From positions 434,001 through 498,000 of the forward strand of contig NZ_JANTEZ010000003.1 in assembly GCF_024978135.1 (NCBI RefSeq): a stretch of 64,000 nt of DNA, in the 5' to 3' direction. This DNA comes from Herbiconiux gentiana (GTDB taxonomy: Bacteria; Actinomycetota; Actinomycetes; Actinomycetales; Microbacteriaceae). Both the position numbers and the translations under genes were made by a program. Positions 9,722 through 19,283 of the stretch are shown here, piece after piece; position 1 is the stretch's first letter; every line of letters starts with the position of its first letter. The notes under the pieces are model-generated. The model searched no databases. It worked only from the letters and a program-made list of their open reading frames with translations, and was not told where the DNA came from.

Positions 9722-10897
9722 TCAGTAGCTGCGTGTGACGCCCAGCACGAGGGCCGTCGCGACGGCCGTCAGCCCCTCGCCCCTCCCCACGGCGCCCAGC
9801 CCGTCGGTGGTGGTCGCCGAGACGCTGACCGGGGCGCCGAGCACCGCCGTCAGCAGCGCGTCGGCCTCGGCCTTGCGGGGCGAGAACCGGGGGCGGTTGC
9901 CGATCAGCTGCACCGAGACGTTGCCGACGCCGTACCCGTGCGCCGCGAGGATCTCGCGGGTGCGGCGCAGGAAGACCTCGCCGTGCGCTCCGGCGAGCTC
10001 GGGGTCGGCGGTGCCGAAGCGGCTGCCGAGGTCGCCCAGCCCGCTCGCGCCGAGCAGGGCGTCGCAGATGGCGTGCGCGACCACGTCGCCGTCGCTGTGA
10101 CCGGACAGGCCGCGCTCCCCCGGCCAGAACAGGCCGGCGAGCCAGAGCTCCTCGCCCTCGTCGGTCGAGAAGGCGTGGGCGTCGACACCCACGCCCGTGC
10201 GCATGGTGGGGCGGCTGCGGCGCAGCAGGTCGTCAGCACGGTCGAGGTCGTCGACGGTGGTGATTTTGAACGAGCGGCTGTCGCCGGCGACCACCGACAC
10301 CGGATGCCCCGCCTCGCGCAGCACGGCGGCGTCGTCGGTGAAGTCGCCGCCGGCCAGACGGTAGGCCTCGGTCAACTGATCGAAGGGGAACCCCTGCGGG
10401 GTCTGCACCGCGGTGAGGGTGGAGCGGTCGACCGTGTCGCGCACGGTGCCGTCGGTGGCCACACCCTTGATGGTGTCGGTGACGGGCAAGCCGGGGATGA
10501 CCCCGTGGCCGGTGGCGCGCACGGCCTCGATGACCCGGTCGAACACCTCGACCGGGGTGAAGGCGCGGGCCGCGTCGTGCACGAGCACGATGTCGGTGCC
10601 CTCGGGAACCGCGGCGAGACCGGCGGCCACCGACTGCTGCCGGGTGGCGCCGCCCGCGACCACGACCGCCGGCAGGTGGTCGAGCGGCTCGAGGGACTCG
10701 GTCGCCTGCTCCACCAGCGCCTCGGGCACCACGAACACGGCCAGCGAGAGATCGGCCAGCGCCCGGAGGGGCTCGATGCACCACGACAGGATGGTGCGCC
10801 CGCCGATCTCGACGAATGCCTTGGGCCGGTTCAGACCGAGGCGCGTGCCGGAACCGGCCGCGACGACGATGACCGCGACCGAGGAGTGACCCGGCAC
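9722..10897 (-). CDS. ispDF: Bifunctional IspDF (MEP cytidylyltransferase / MEcPP synthase)
   Basis: One 391-residue chain fuses two steps of the MEP isoprenoid pathway. Residues 1-230 are IspD (AAGSGTRLG nucleotide loop, [13 protein letters not shown]), which makes CDP-methylerythritol. From residue 232 comes IspF (GVGVDAHAF with metal Asp and His, [34 protein letters not shown]), which forms the cyclodiphosphate. IspE is not in the window. The GTG at 10897 lies 2 bases after the carD stop, so translation is probably coupled; upstream in-frame sequence belongs to carD in another frame. Confidence 0.95.
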   Translation of the reverse strand: MPGHSSVAVIVVAAGSGTRLGLNRPKAFVEIGGRTILSWCIEPLRALADLSLAVFVVPEALVEQATESLEPLDHLPAVVVAGGATRQQSVAAGLAAVPEGTDIVLVHDAARAFTPVEVFDRVIEAVRATGHGVIPGLPVTDTIKGVATDGTVRDTVDRSTLTAVQTPQGFPFDQLTEAYRLAGGDFTDDAAVLREAGHPVSVVAGDSRSFKITTVDDLDRADDLLRRSRPTMRTGVGVDAHAFSTDEGEELWLAGLFWPGERGLSGHSDGDVVAHAICDALLGASGLGDLGSRFGTADPELAGAHGEVFLRRTREILAAHGYGVGNVSVQLIGNRPRFSPRKAEADALLTAVLGAPVSVSATTTDGLGAVGRGEGLTAVATALVLGVTRSY

Positions 10898-10899
10898 CT

Positions 10900-11382
10900 C
10901 TAGGAGGCCAGGACCTCGTCGAGGACGAGCGACGCCTTCTCCTCGTCGGTCTTCTCGGCGAGCGCGAGCTCGGAGATGAGGATTTGACGGGCCTTCGCGA
11001 GCATGCGCTTCTCGCCGGCCGAGAGGCCGCGATCCTGATCGCGGCGCCACAGGTCGCGCACGACCTCGCTGACCTTGATCACGTCGCCGGAGGCGAGCTT
11101 CTCGAGGTTGGCCTTGTACCGGCGCGACCAGTTGGTGGGCTCTTCGGTGAACGGCGCGCGCAGCACCTCGAACACCTTGTCGAGACCCTCGCGACCGATG
11201 ACGTCGCGAACGCCGACCAGGTCGACGTTGTCGGCGGGCACCTCGATCGTGAGATCGCCCTGCGTGACACGGAGCTTCAGGTAGATCTTCTCTTCGCCCT
11301 TGATGACCCGGGTCTTCACCTCGGAGATCGTTGCGGCTCCGTGGTGGGGGTAAACGACAGTCTCGCCGACCTCAAAAAGCAT
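10900..11382 (-). CDS. carD: CarD family RNA polymerase-binding regulator
   Basis: CarD binds the RNA polymerase beta subunit and stabilises open promoter complexes, notably at rRNA promoters. The 160 residues comprise the Tudor-like RNAP-interaction domain (about 1-55, with [15 protein letters not shown]) and a helical DNA-interacting part with the conserved [13 protein letters not shown] segment. The ATG at 11382 is preceded by AAGGA at about 11 bases. It heads the carD-ispDF-cysS-rlmB cluster, matching the order in mycobacteria. Confidence 0.96.
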   Translation of the reverse strand: MLFEVGETVVYPHHGAATISEVKTRVIKGEEKIYLKLRVTQGDLTIEVPADNVDLVGVRDVIGREGLDKVFEVLRAPFTEEPTNWSRRYKANLEKLASGDVIKVSEVVRDLWRRDQDRGLSAGEKRMLAKARQILISELALAEKTDEEKASLVLDEVLAS

Positions 11383-11508
11383 GTATGGATGTCCTTCCGT
11401 GACCTCTAGGATACCACAGCGGGCATGTACTAAGGGTGCCCTAACCAACCCCCCGCCGTCGCCGCGTTGTAGGGTGAAGTCAAAGCGTCTACGCCTCTGG
11501 AGGGTCTT

Positions 11509-12102
11509 GTGAGAGCTCGGTTCGCGGCATCCGTTCTGACGGCCGCACTCGTCGTCACCGGCACGGCCGGGTGCGCCTTCATCACGCCCCAGGTCACCGG
11601 TGAGATCAAGCAGGTCACCGACGGCGTCAACACCACCATCGGCGATGTCGACGTGCGCAACGCCACGCTGATCAGCGAGACCGGCGAGCTCGCGAGCCTG
11701 CTGGTCTCGTTCGTCAACAACACCGACCAGCCCCAGTCCGTCACGGTGCAGTACGAGAACGGGTCGACCGGTGAGCGCGTCACCCAGCAGGTCGAGCTCG
11801 AGGGCGACGCCGACAACATCGGAACAATCACGAGCTTCGGCGGCGCCGACTCCGAGCAGATCCTGCTCGACGACGTCTCCGTGCCCGGCAGCCTGTTCCC
11901 GGTCTACTTCCAGTACGGCGACGCCGAGGGCGTGCAGCTGATGGTGCCGGTGCTCAACACCTCGCTGCCCGAGTACGACGGCCTCGCCCCCACTGCGACC
12001 CCGACGCCGACGCCCACCGTGGCCCTCCCGACGCCCACCGTGGTGCCGACCCCCGACGCCACCGGCACCGGGACCGGCACCGAGGGCACCGAGGGCCAGT
12101 AG
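11509..12102 (+). CDS. Secreted lipoprotein of unknown function
   Basis: A 197-residue lipoprotein: signal peptide with a lipobox ending at Cys22 (TAGC). The body to about residue 160 is beta-rich with NATL, SFVNNT and SVTVQY segments that suggest an immunoglobulin-like or cupredoxin-like sandwich. The C-terminus (about 162-197) is a Thr-Pro-rich, low-complexity linker. A GTG start has GGAGGG just upstream. It is divergent from carD and convergent with the regX3-like gene. No function is recognised. Confidence 0.75.
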   Translation: MRARFAASVLTAALVVTGTAGCAFITPQVTGEIKQVTDGVNTTIGDVDVRNATLISETGELASLLVSFVNNTDQPQSVTVQYENGSTGERVTQQVELEGDADNIGTITSFGGADSEQILLDDVSVPGSLFPVYFQYGDAEGVQLMVPVLNTSLPEYDGLAPTATPTPTPTVALPTPTVVPTPDATGTGTGTEGTEGQ

Positions 12103-12113
12103 CCCCCGGGGCC

Positions 12114-12794
12114 TCAGGCCTCGAACCGGTAGCCCAGTCCGCGCACCGTCACCAGCAGCGTCGGCTCCGACGGCGTCTTCTCGATCTTCGAGCGGATGCG
12201 CTTGATGTGCACGTCGAGCGTCTTGGTGTCGCCGAAGTAGTCCGAGCCCCAGACCCGGTCGATCAGCTGCCCGCGGGTGAGCACGCGCCCGGCGTTCCGG
12301 AGGAGCAGCTCGAGCAACTCGAATTCCTTCAGCGGCATGGACACCTCGGTGCCGTCCACCGCGACGGTGTGGCGCTCGACGTCCATCGACACGGGGCCGG
12401 CCTTCAGCATCGGCTCCGCCGCGTCGAGCACCTCAAGCTGGCGCCGCATGACGGCCCGGATGCGCGCCAGCAGCTCCCGCGTCGAGTACGGCTTGGTGAC
12501 GTAGTCGTCGGCGCCGAGCTCGAGGCCCACGACGATGTCGATCTCCGAGTCCTTCGCGGTCAGCATGATGATCGGCACCGACGAGCGGGTGCGGATCTCC
12601 CGGCACACCTCGGTGCCCGGGATGCCCGGGATCATCAGGTCGAGCAGGATGATGTCGACCCCACCGCGGTCGAACTCGCTGAGCGCGCTCGGGCCGTCGG
12701 GGGCGACGGTCACCCCGTAGCCCTCGCGACGCAGCAGGTAGCTGAGCGGCTCGCTCAGCGCGGCTTCGTCTTCGACCAGCAGGATGTGGGTCAT
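12114..12794 (-). CDS. regX3: Response regulator, RegX3/PhoP type (OmpR family)
   Basis: A 226-residue regulator with a receiver domain (acidic pair Glu8-Asp9, phosphoacceptor Asp52, Thr in MLTA) and a C-terminal winged helix with the [21 protein letters not shown] and [14 protein letters not shown] blocks. Its start overlaps the sensor kinase stop by 4 bases (ATGA). With phoU next door and pst genes further on, it is the likely regulator of phosphate starvation and the best candidate for binding the Pho-box-like repeats at 14018-14050 and 27320-27341. Confidence 0.93.
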   Translation of the reverse strand: MTHILLVEDEAALSEPLSYLLRREGYGVTVAPDGPSALSEFDRGGVDIILLDLMIPGIPGTEVCREIRTRSSVPIIMLTAKDSEIDIVVGLELGADDYVTKPYSTRELLARIRAVMRRQLEVLDAAEPMLKAGPVSMDVERHTVAVDGTEVSMPLKEFELLELLLRNAGRVLTRGQLIDRVWGSDYFGDTKTLDVHIKRIRSKIEKTPSEPTLLVTVRGLGYRFEA

Positions 12795-13945
12795 CGCTTC
12801 TCTCCTTGCAAGGCGGCTGCGGAGTTCGAGGCCTCCGGCAGCCGGATGGTGAACGTCGAGCCCTGGCCCATCTGCGACCAGGCCCGGATGTCGCCGCCGT
12901 GGTTCTGCACCACGTGCTTGACGATGCTGAGGCCGAGACCGGTGCCGCCCGTGTTGCGCGAGCGCGCCTGGTCGACCCGGAAGAACCGCTCGAAGACGCG
13001 GGGCAGGTCGTCCTCGGGGATGCCGATGCCCTGGTCGGTGATCGAGAGCTCGACGACCCCCTCCTCCAGCCGCACGCCGATGCCGATGCGCGAGCCGTCG
13101 GGCGAGTACTGGATGGCGTTGGCGATGAGGTTGTTGATCGCCAGCGTGAGCAGTGTCTCGTCGCCGTCGACCGCCACGTGCTTCTTGCCGCCGACCGCGA
13201 GGGTCATGCCGCGGGCGTCGGCAGCGACGTGGTTCTGGTCGACCGCGGTCGAGATGATGCCGTCGAGGTCGAGGCGCTTCGCGGTGCTGAGCACATCCGT
13301 CGCCTGGAGCCGGGAGAGCTCGATGATCTCGCGGGTGATCTGGGAGAGGCGCGTGGCCTCGGTACCCATGCGCCGGGCGAAGCGGCGCACCTGCTCGGGG
13401 TCGTCGGAGGCCGGCTCGAGCGCCTCGGCGAGCAGGGAGATGGCGCCGATCGGCGTCTTCAGCTCGTGGCTGATGTTCGCGATGAAGTCGCGGCGGGTCT
13501 CCTCGAGCCGGTAGGAGTCGGTGCGGTCGTCGGCGAGCACCATCACGTAGCGGCTGCCGAGCCGGGCGACCCGCACGTCGAGGTGGATCAGCGCCTCGCC
13601 GAACGGCCCGCGGGCGAGCGTGACCTCCTGGTCGACGGGCTCCCCCGTGCGCCGCACCCGGGCGACGAGTTCGTCGATCTCCGGATGCACGAGCACCTGG
13701 TTCGACACGAGACCGTAGGTGTAGGCGGCCGCCGAGGCTTTCACCACGTTGTTCGAGGGGTCGAGCACGAGGCCCGCCGACTCGATCGCGTCGATGACCT
13801 GGTCGACCCCGTCGGGGACGGCGCTCGAGGTCGCGGCGACGGCATTGCTCCCGCGCCGCTCGGCGACGTGCAGGAGGGCCATGAAACCTGCTCCGACGAC
13901 CAGGCCGAGTGCCACGGACAACAGCACCAACCAGCCTGTTTCCAT
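12791..13945 (-). CDS. senX3: Sensor histidine kinase, SenX3 type
   Basis: A 384-residue kinase with one N-terminal membrane helix (about 4-25), a PAS-like domain (about 45-145), a HisKA domain with His160 in ISHELKTP, and an HATPase_c domain (N box NLIANAIQYS, G1 DQGIGIP, G2 GTGLGLSI). It lacks a large external sensor, as known for SenX3, which takes its signal from PhoU and the Pst transporter. The ATG at 13945 begins the hydrophobic helix. The gene is divergent from phoU. Confidence 0.93.
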   Translation of the reverse strand: METGWLVLLSVALGLVVGAGFMALLHVAERRGSNAVAATSSAVPDGVDQVIDAIESAGLVLDPSNNVVKASAAAYTYGLVSNQVLVHPEIDELVARVRRTGEPVDQEVTLARGPFGEALIHLDVRVARLGSRYVMVLADDRTDSYRLEETRRDFIANISHELKTPIGAISLLAEALEPASDDPEQVRRFARRMGTEATRLSQITREIIELSRLQATDVLSTAKRLDLDGIISTAVDQNHVAADARGMTLAVGGKKHVAVDGDETLLTLAINNLIANAIQYSPDGSRIGIGVRLEEGVVELSITDQGIGIPEDDLPRVFERFFRVDQARSRNTGGTGLGLSIVKHVVQNHGGDIRAWSQMGQGSTFTIRLPEASNSAAALQGEKR

Positions 13946-14017
13946 GCTCACTACACTAGTGAGTCCGATCGGGGCCAGACTGGGCTCGAGGGCCAGAGGG
14001 GCGTCGCTTCGGCGACT

Positions 14018-14050
14018 GTTCAACTGACCGGCACCTGACGTTAACCTGGC
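14018..14050. promoter_or_regulatory. Pho-box-like triple direct repeat between senX3 and phoU
   Basis: Three adjacent 11-base units, GTTCAACTGAC, CGGCACCTGAC and GTTAACCTGGC, share the GTTCACC-type core of actinobacterial PHO boxes. They lie in the 207-base divergent gap, about 100 bases before phoU, where a RegX3/PhoP-type regulator would act. The middle unit is degenerate. Confidence 0.6.
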
Positions 14051-14152
14051 CCCGCGAGGATGGAGCCGTCGCCTGCCGATCGCGGCGGTGCGCCGCGCGC
14101 ACGCGTGGTCCCTGTCCGACGTGTCCGCCGTACCCAAGAAAGGACCACACGC

Positions 14153-14809
14153 ATGCGTGAGGTATTCCAGCAAGAGCTGCGCGAGGTTCAGGATCGTCTC
14201 GTCGAGATCTCCGAGCTCGTCACGGTCGCCATCACGAACGCCACCGCCGCGTTCAACGAGTCGAACGTCACCCTGGCCGAGAAGGTCATCGCCGAAGACC
14301 CCAAGATCGACGCGCTGGCCTCGAGCCTCGACGAGCTGGCCATCAACATCCTCGCCCTGCAGCAGCCGGTTGCCCGCGACCTGCGCATCGTCGTCACCGC
14401 GCTGCGCGTGAGCGCCTCGCTCGAGCGCATGGGCGACATCGCCGAGCACATCGCCCAGCTGGCGCGCTACCGCTACCCCGACAAGGTCGTGAAGAAGAGC
14501 CTGCGCCAGACCTTCGCCGAGATGGGCCGGCTCGACGTCGAGATCGCGAAGAAGCTCACCGTGCTGCTGAAGACCGAGGACATCGCCCTCGCCGACGAGA
14601 TGCGCAACGACGACGACGCGATCGACGAGCTGCACGTGAGCGTGTTCGACGCCGTGCTCGGCGCGCACTGGAAGGGCGAGGCGGTCGACACCGTCGACGT
14701 CACCCTTGCCAGCCGGTACCACGAGCGCTTCGCCGACCACGCGGTCTCGATCGCCAAGAAGGTGCAGTACCTCGCCACGGGCGAGTGGGTCGGCTCCAAC
14801 AACGCCTGA
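14153..14809 (+). CDS. phoU: Phosphate-specific transport accessory protein PhoU
   Basis: A 218-residue all-helical protein with two tandem PhoU domains; each carries a conserved E-x3-D-type metal motif region (for example AEDPKIDALASSLDE). PhoU links Pst transporter activity to the sensor kinase and lowers Pho signalling when phosphate is ample. The ATG at 14153 is preceded by AAAGGA. The gene lies away from pstSCAB but beside senX3/regX3, as in mycobacteria and relatives. Confidence 0.95.
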   Translation: MREVFQQELREVQDRLVEISELVTVAITNATAAFNESNVTLAEKVIAEDPKIDALASSLDELAINILALQQPVARDLRIVVTALRVSASLERMGDIAEHIAQLARYRYPDKVVKKSLRQTFAEMGRLDVEIAKKLTVLLKTEDIALADEMRNDDDAIDELHVSVFDAVLGAHWKGEAVDTVDVTLASRYHERFADHAVSIAKKVQYLATGEWVGSNNA

Positions 14810-14822
14810 TTCACCTCCCGTT

Positions 14823-14867
14823 CACGAAGAAGCCCCGGCCGCGTCAGCGGGCCGGGGCTTCTTCGTG
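14823..14867. terminator. Bidirectional terminator between phoU and gpmA
   Basis: A perfect 18-bp inverted repeat (14823-14840 with 14850-14867) with a 9-base loop lies between two convergent genes. It starts GAAGAA and ends TTCTTC, so each strand has a pyrimidine-rich end. Confidence 0.85.
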
Positions 14868-14887
14868 TTCAGGCGAACCGGGCGGGG

Positions 14888-15640
14888 CTACTTCTTGCCC
14901 TGGGCGGCGACGGCCGCGGCGCCCGCGGCGGCGGCCTCCGGGTCGAGGTACTCGGCCGGGGCGACGGGCACGAACGACTCGTCGAGGCGGTAGACGAGCG
15001 GGATGCCCGTGGGGATGTTCAGCTCGGCGATGTCGTCGTCGCTGATGCCGTCGAGGTGCTTCACCAGGGCGCGCAGCGAGTTGCCGTGCGCGGTGACGAG
15101 CACCGTCTTGCCGAGGGCGAGGTCGCCCTGGATGTCGCTCTCCCAGTAGGGCAGCATGCGGTCGATGACATCTTTCAGGCACTCGGTGCGGGGCACGGCG
15201 TCACCGAGGTCGGCGTAGCGCGGGTCACCGACCTGCGAGTACTGGTCGTCGTCGGCGATGGGCGGCGGCGGCACGTCGAAGGAGCGGCGCCAGGTCTGGA
15301 ACTGCTCGGGGCCGTACTCGGCGAGCGTCTGCGCCTTGTCCTTGCCCTGCAGCGCGCCGTAGTGGCGCTCGTTCAGGCGCCACGAGCGCTTGACGTCGAC
15401 CCAGAGGCGGTCGGCGACCTCGAGCGCGAGGTCGGCGGTCTGGATCGCACGGGTCAGGCGCGAGGTGTACAGCACGTCGGGCAGCAGCCCCGACTCGGCG
15501 AGCAGCTCGCCGGCGCGCTTGGCCTCGGCGACGCCCTGCTCGCTGAGCTTCACGTCGACCCAGCCGGTGAACAGGTTCTTCTGGTTCCAGTCGCTGTTGC
15601 CGTGGCGCAGCAGGATGAGGGTGTAGGGCTCTGTTGGCAT
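14888..15640 (-). CDS. gpmA: 2,3-bisphosphoglycerate-dependent phosphoglycerate mutase
   Basis: The glycolytic enzyme that interconverts 3- and 2-phosphoglycerate. The phosphohistidine is His13 in [21 protein letters not shown] and [10 protein letters not shown] carry the other active-site residues. Length (250) fits dPGM. The C-terminus ends in an Ala-rich tail. The gene is convergent with phoU and divergent from a methyltransferase gene; in several actinobacteria gpm lies beside senX3/regX3/phoU, and that arrangement holds here. Confidence 0.96.
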   Translation of the reverse strand: MPTEPYTLILLRHGNSDWNQKNLFTGWVDVKLSEQGVAEAKRAGELLAESGLLPDVLYTSRLTRAIQTADLALEVADRLWVDVKRSWRLNERHYGALQGKDKAQTLAEYGPEQFQTWRRSFDVPPPPIADDDQYSQVGDPRYADLGDAVPRTECLKDVIDRMLPYWESDIQGDLALGKTVLVTAHGNSLRALVKHLDGISDDDIAELNIPTGIPLVYRLDESFVPVAPAEYLDPEAAAAGAAAVAAQGKK

Positions 15641-15717
15641 GGCTCCATCCTATCCAGGGGGCCCGCTCGCCCATCCAGGGGGTCCGGACGGGCATCCGCT
15701 CGTGCTTGGATGGACCC

Positions 15718-16530
15718 ATGCCGATCGGTGCCGTCACCCGCGGGACGACGGGCACCAACCGCCTGCGTCGCGTCGACCGCTTCATCGGCACGCTGCCGGT
15801 GCTGCGCCGGAGCGCCGATCCGCTCGTGGTCGACCTCGGCTACGGGGCGAGCGGGGTGACGGCGTTCGAGCTGCAGGCGCGGCTCGCCGGTGTGCGGCCC
15901 GAGGTCGAGGTGATCGGCTTCGAGATCGCTCCCGAGCGGGTGGCGACGGCGACCGCCCAGTTGAAGGACGTGCGCGACGGCCGCACCCCGTTCGACCGCG
16001 ACGCCCGCGTGTCGTTCGCCGTCGGGGGCTTCGAGGTGCCGCTGCCGTCCGGTCGCGACGCCGCGGTGATCCGCGCGTTCAACGTGCTGCGCCAGTACGA
16101 TGAGAGCGCCGTGCCCGATGCCTGGCAGCGGATGCTCGGCCGGCTGCAGCCCGATGGGCGCCTCGTCGAGGGCACCTGCAACGAGGTGGGCCGGGTGGCG
16201 AGCTGGGTGACGCTCGCGCCCGAGGGGCCGGAGAGCTTCACGGTGTCGTTGCGGCTGGCCGGGCTCGAGCATCCGTCGATCGTCGCGGAGCGACTGCCCA
16301 AGGCACTGATCCACCGCAACGTGCCGGGCGAGAACGTGCACCGCTTCCTGGCCGACCTCGACCGGTTCTGGCAGCACAACGCCGGGATCGGCAGCTACGG
16401 ACCGGTGCAGCGCTGGGTCGCCACCGTCGGGGCGATGGCCGACGCCGGCTGGTCGGTGCGCACGCCGGCCCGGCGACGACGGCTGGGCGAGCTCACGGTC
16501 GACTGGGCCGACGTCGCACCGCTGCGCTGA
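15718..16530 (+). CDS. Class I SAM-dependent methyltransferase-like protein
   Basis: A 270-residue protein with the SAM-binding motif VVDLGYGASG (residues 37-46), followed by an acidic strand end in IGFEIAPER and an aspartate-rich later strand, as in Rossmann-type methyltransferases. The C-terminal third is not a standard domain and may bind the substrate. The ATG at 15718 is chosen because upstream codons are unusual and repeat a Pro-Ile-Gln-Gly piece. The substrate is unknown. The gene is divergent from gpmA, with which it probably shares a 77-base promoter region. Confidence 0.75.
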   Translation: MPIGAVTRGTTGTNRLRRVDRFIGTLPVLRRSADPLVVDLGYGASGVTAFELQARLAGVRPEVEVIGFEIAPERVATATAQLKDVRDGRTPFDRDARVSFAVGGFEVPLPSGRDAAVIRAFNVLRQYDESAVPDAWQRMLGRLQPDGRLVEGTCNEVGRVASWVTLAPEGPESFTVSLRLAGLEHPSIVAERLPKALIHRNVPGENVHRFLADLDRFWQHNAGIGSYGPVQRWVATVGAMADAGWSVRTPARRRRLGELTVDWADVAPLR

Positions 16531-16535
16531 GTCCG

Positions 16536-16964
16536 TTACTTGATCGGGAGCTCGACCTCCTGGTCGCCCACGCGCACGACCAGCGGCTCGGCCGTGGTGA
16601 CGGTGTCGGGCGTCCAGAACACCGAGGTGTGCGGCACGAAGTCCATGGTGCAGGGGCCGCTCGAGATGGGCCGGGTGGTGATCTCGACCACGTTGCCCTC
16701 GTTCTCGGGCTCGATGACATCGATCTTCGACCCGACCACCGGGCACGTGGAGCTGCCCGAGATGGCGACCGCGATCTGCGAGCCCTCCTGCAGCCAGAAG
16801 GCCTGCAGGCCCTGGTCGGCGCCGCCCTCCGACTCGTTCACGATCTCCTCCTCGTCGGGGAGGCCGGAGAAGTTCTGGGTGGGGCCGGTCTCGGTGCACC
16901 CGGTGAGCACGAACGCGAAGGCGGTGGCGGCGAGAACGGCGGGAACGAGCTTTCGCATCTGCAT
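16536..16964 (-). CDS. Small secreted lipoprotein
   Basis: A 142-residue protein with a lipoprotein signal peptide (lipobox LTGC, Cys23). After a linker rich in Glu and Asn comes a beta-rich domain containing two cysteines (STCPVV and SGPCTMDF) that could form an external disulfide, fitting the DsbA-like protein encoded elsewhere in the window. It is convergent with the methyltransferase gene and lies 27 bases downstream of the FUSC gene on the same strand. No known family is recognised. Confidence 0.75.
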   Translation of the reverse strand: MQMRKLVPAVLAATAFAFVLTGCTETGPTQNFSGLPDEEEIVNESEGGADQGLQAFWLQEGSQIAVAISGSSTCPVVGSKIDVIEPENEGNVVEITTRPISSGPCTMDFVPHTSVFWTPDTVTTAEPLVVRVGDQEVELPIK

Positions 16965-16991
16965 GCCCCTACGGTATCGAATCCGCAGGCC

Positions 16992-18113
16992 TCACGTGGT
17001 GATGTCGGGCAGCGTGCGCCTGGCCTCCTCGAGGGGCATGCCGCTCGCCGCCAGCAGATCGAGCACCAGCGGCCGGATGGACAGCACGAGCGCCGCCTCG
17101 GCGAACGGCTGACCGGGCGTCAGCTCTCGCGGGTCGAGGCGGATGGCGACGAGCACGAGGCTCTGCCGCACCACCGGCCGCAGCTCGGGCCGGTCGATGC
17201 TCTGGCCCAGAAGAGCGGTGGCGCTCAGGATGCCCGCCAGCAGCTCGGCCAGCTCGGGGCGCTGGCGGCCGTCGCCGATCACGCTCAGCCGCCGGCTGAT
17301 CACGCGCAGGTTGCGCGCCGCGTGGTCGAGGTGCAGCTGCATTGTCTGCTGCTCGGCCAGCTCGGCCCGGTGCCGCCGGAGGAACGGTGAGATGCGGGCG
17401 ATGGCGGCGGCGGAGTCGAGCGAACCGCGCCACTGCTCCACGAGCACCTGGGTGCCGCGGGCCCGGCTGAGCACGAGCTCGGCGGTGTGCTGGTCGCCGA
17501 TGCGGAGCACCGTGACGAGCGACGACAGGATGGCGGTGAAGGCGGCGAAGAACTTCTGGCCCTCGCGCCGGGCGGCCCGGCGCGGATCGCGCGGGATGAG
17601 TGCCGTGCAGGCCAGGGCGACGAGGCCGCCCAGGACGGCGTCGGCCGTGCGGGTGAACGGGCCACCGGCCGGAAGCGGCATGAGCGAGACCAGCGAGGCC
17701 TGCACGGCGGCGAGGATCGGCAGCCCGGGTACCGGGGACAGGAAGCGGGTGACGGTGAGCGCCACGAGCACCGTCACCGCGAACTGCCAGAGGCCCTGGC
17801 CGGCGAGCAGCAGGATCACCTCGCTGAGCGCGATGCCGATGGTCATCGCGACGGCGGTCTCGGCTACCCGGCGGGGACGCGCATCCAGCACCAGCCCGAG
17901 GCTCGACAGCGTCACGGTCACCGCGGCGATCGGGTAGGGGTGCTCGAGCAGGAAGTGCGCCAGCGCGTAGGCGATCGTGACCGCGACGGCGAGCTGGAGC
18001 AGGGCGGGGCCGCTCGCCACGGTGCGCTCGGTGGAGGCCCGGGTCAGGGCGGCCCAGCGGGCGCGCAGCGGCAGCGGGCCGTCGTCGGCGGCCGGGGCGA
18101 CGGGCGCGGTCAC
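16992..18113 (-). CDS. FUSC family membrane protein (aromatic-acid exporter-like)
   Basis: A 373-residue protein with about six hydrophobic segments in the first half (about 33-190), containing the PRDPRR-type basic loop that ends the membrane part in the FUSC/ArAE family, then a soluble helical C-terminal half of about 180 residues. Relatives export aromatic acids or act in envelope stress; the cargo here is unknown. The GTG start shares one base with the ygfZ stop, so translation is coupled. Confidence 0.8.
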   Translation of the reverse strand: MTAPVAPAADDGPLPLRARWAALTRASTERTVASGPALLQLAVAVTIAYALAHFLLEHPYPIAAVTVTLSSLGLVLDARPRRVAETAVAMTIGIALSEVILLLAGQGLWQFAVTVLVALTVTRFLSPVPGLPILAAVQASLVSLMPLPAGGPFTRTADAVLGGLVALACTALIPRDPRRAARREGQKFFAAFTAILSSLVTVLRIGDQHTAELVLSRARGTQVLVEQWRGSLDSAAAIARISPFLRRHRAELAEQQTMQLHLDHAARNLRVISRRLSVIGDGRQRPELAELLAGILSATALLGQSIDRPELRPVVRQSLVLVAIRLDPRELTPGQPFAEAALVLSIRPLVLDLLAASGMPLEEARRTLPDITT

Positions 18114-19282
18114 TACCGCGTTCGGGCGCCCAGACGCGGCAGCCGCACCCGGCCGACCGCGGCACCGGCGTCGGGCCCCACGATCGTGTCGGCCGAGGCG
18201 GCCACGTCACCGGCCTCGGTGCGCACGACGAGGGGCTCCCCCTCGGGCGCCTGACGACGGAGCACGGCGAGCGCGACGGGGCCCCACTCGTGGTGGTTGC
18301 CCACCGAGGTGACCAGCCCGAGCGGTTCGGGGGCGGCGTCGGCCGGCAGCGCGGCGTCGGCCGCGAGCAGCACCGGATCGCCCGCGGCCGGCAGCACCGC
18401 GTCGGACCCGTCGAGCTGCAGCTGCACGAGGCGCCGGGGCGGGTGGCCGAGGTTGTGCACCTTCGCCACCGTCTCCTGACCGCGGTAGCAGCCCTTCGCG
18501 AGGTGGACGGCCGAGCGCATCCAGTCGAGCTCGTGCGGGATGCTGCGGTCGTCGACCTCGGTCGACAGGCGCGGGCGCCAGGCGACGATGCGCAGCGCCT
18601 CGGCCGCGAGCACGCCCGCCGCGCCGACCTCGCCGCGACGCACCGCGTCGGCCAGCGCCGGCAGCGACACCCGCGGCACGAGCGTCTCGTGCCAGAACCA
18701 GGTGGCCCCCGGGTGCTCGTCGACCGAGGCGTACTGCACTCCCCCGGCCACGATCTCGGGCCACGGGTCGGCCCAGTCGAGCACGACGCCCGACGGCGCA
18801 GCGGCCACGGCGGCGAGCGCCGGCGGCACCGGATCGCCCGCCCGGGCAGCAAGGCGCCCGACGGTCGCGAACTCCTCGCTGCGGTCGGCGATCTCGACCC
18901 GCAGCATGAACCGCATGCGCTGAAGCCACGCCTCGAGCGGCGCGGTCTCGGCCGCGTCGACGAGCAGCCACGCCGTCACGCCGTCGTCGAACAGCCGGAT
19001 GGCGTGCTCGATGCGGCCGTTGGCCGAGAGCAGCAGGGTCTCGGCGGAGGAGGCGGGCGAGAGGCCCTTGAGGCTCTGGCTGGTGACGGAGTCGAGCCAG
19101 CTCAACCGGTCGGGACCCTCGACCGAGATGACACCTCGCGAGGAGAGGTCGACGATCGCGCGGCCTGCGGCGAGCATCCGCTGCTCGGAGACGGGGTTGC
19201 CGTAGTGGGCCGGCACCCCGGGATCGGGGTCGGTGCCGGCGACGGCGCCGGGGAGGTCGAGGAAGGCGGAGCGCCCCGCCAC
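18113..19282 (-). CDS. ygfZ: Folate-binding YgfZ/GcvT-like protein
   Basis: A 389-residue protein of the YgfZ branch of the GcvT aminomethyltransferase fold. It contains the diagnostic KGCYRGQE motif with Cys265. YgfZ proteins bind tetrahydrofolate and support repair or assembly of Fe-S enzymes, rather than glycine cleavage. It starts at 19282, one base after the nitrobindin-like gene ends, and overlaps the FUSC gene, so the three form a compact operon. The ATG gives the normal family length. Confidence 0.92.
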   Translation of the reverse strand: MAGRSAFLDLPGAVAGTDPDPGVPAHYGNPVSEQRMLAAGRAIVDLSSRGVISVEGPDRLSWLDSVTSQSLKGLSPASSAETLLLSANGRIEHAIRLFDDGVTAWLLVDAAETAPLEAWLQRMRFMLRVEIADRSEEFATVGRLAARAGDPVPPALAAVAAAPSGVVLDWADPWPEIVAGGVQYASVDEHPGATWFWHETLVPRVSLPALADAVRRGEVGAAGVLAAEALRIVAWRPRLSTEVDDRSIPHELDWMRSAVHLAKGCYRGQETVAKVHNLGHPPRRLVQLQLDGSDAVLPAAGDPVLLAADAALPADAAPEPLGLVTSVGNHHEWGPVALAVLRRQAPEGEPLVVRTEAGDVAASADTIVGPDAGAAVGRVRLPRLGARTR

Positions 19283-19283
19283 C

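Noticed and set aside
12000-12090. Short tandem Thr-Pro codon repeats in the lipoprotein gene
   Set aside because: An ordinary low-complexity cell-surface linker; not a DNA repeat of separate interest.
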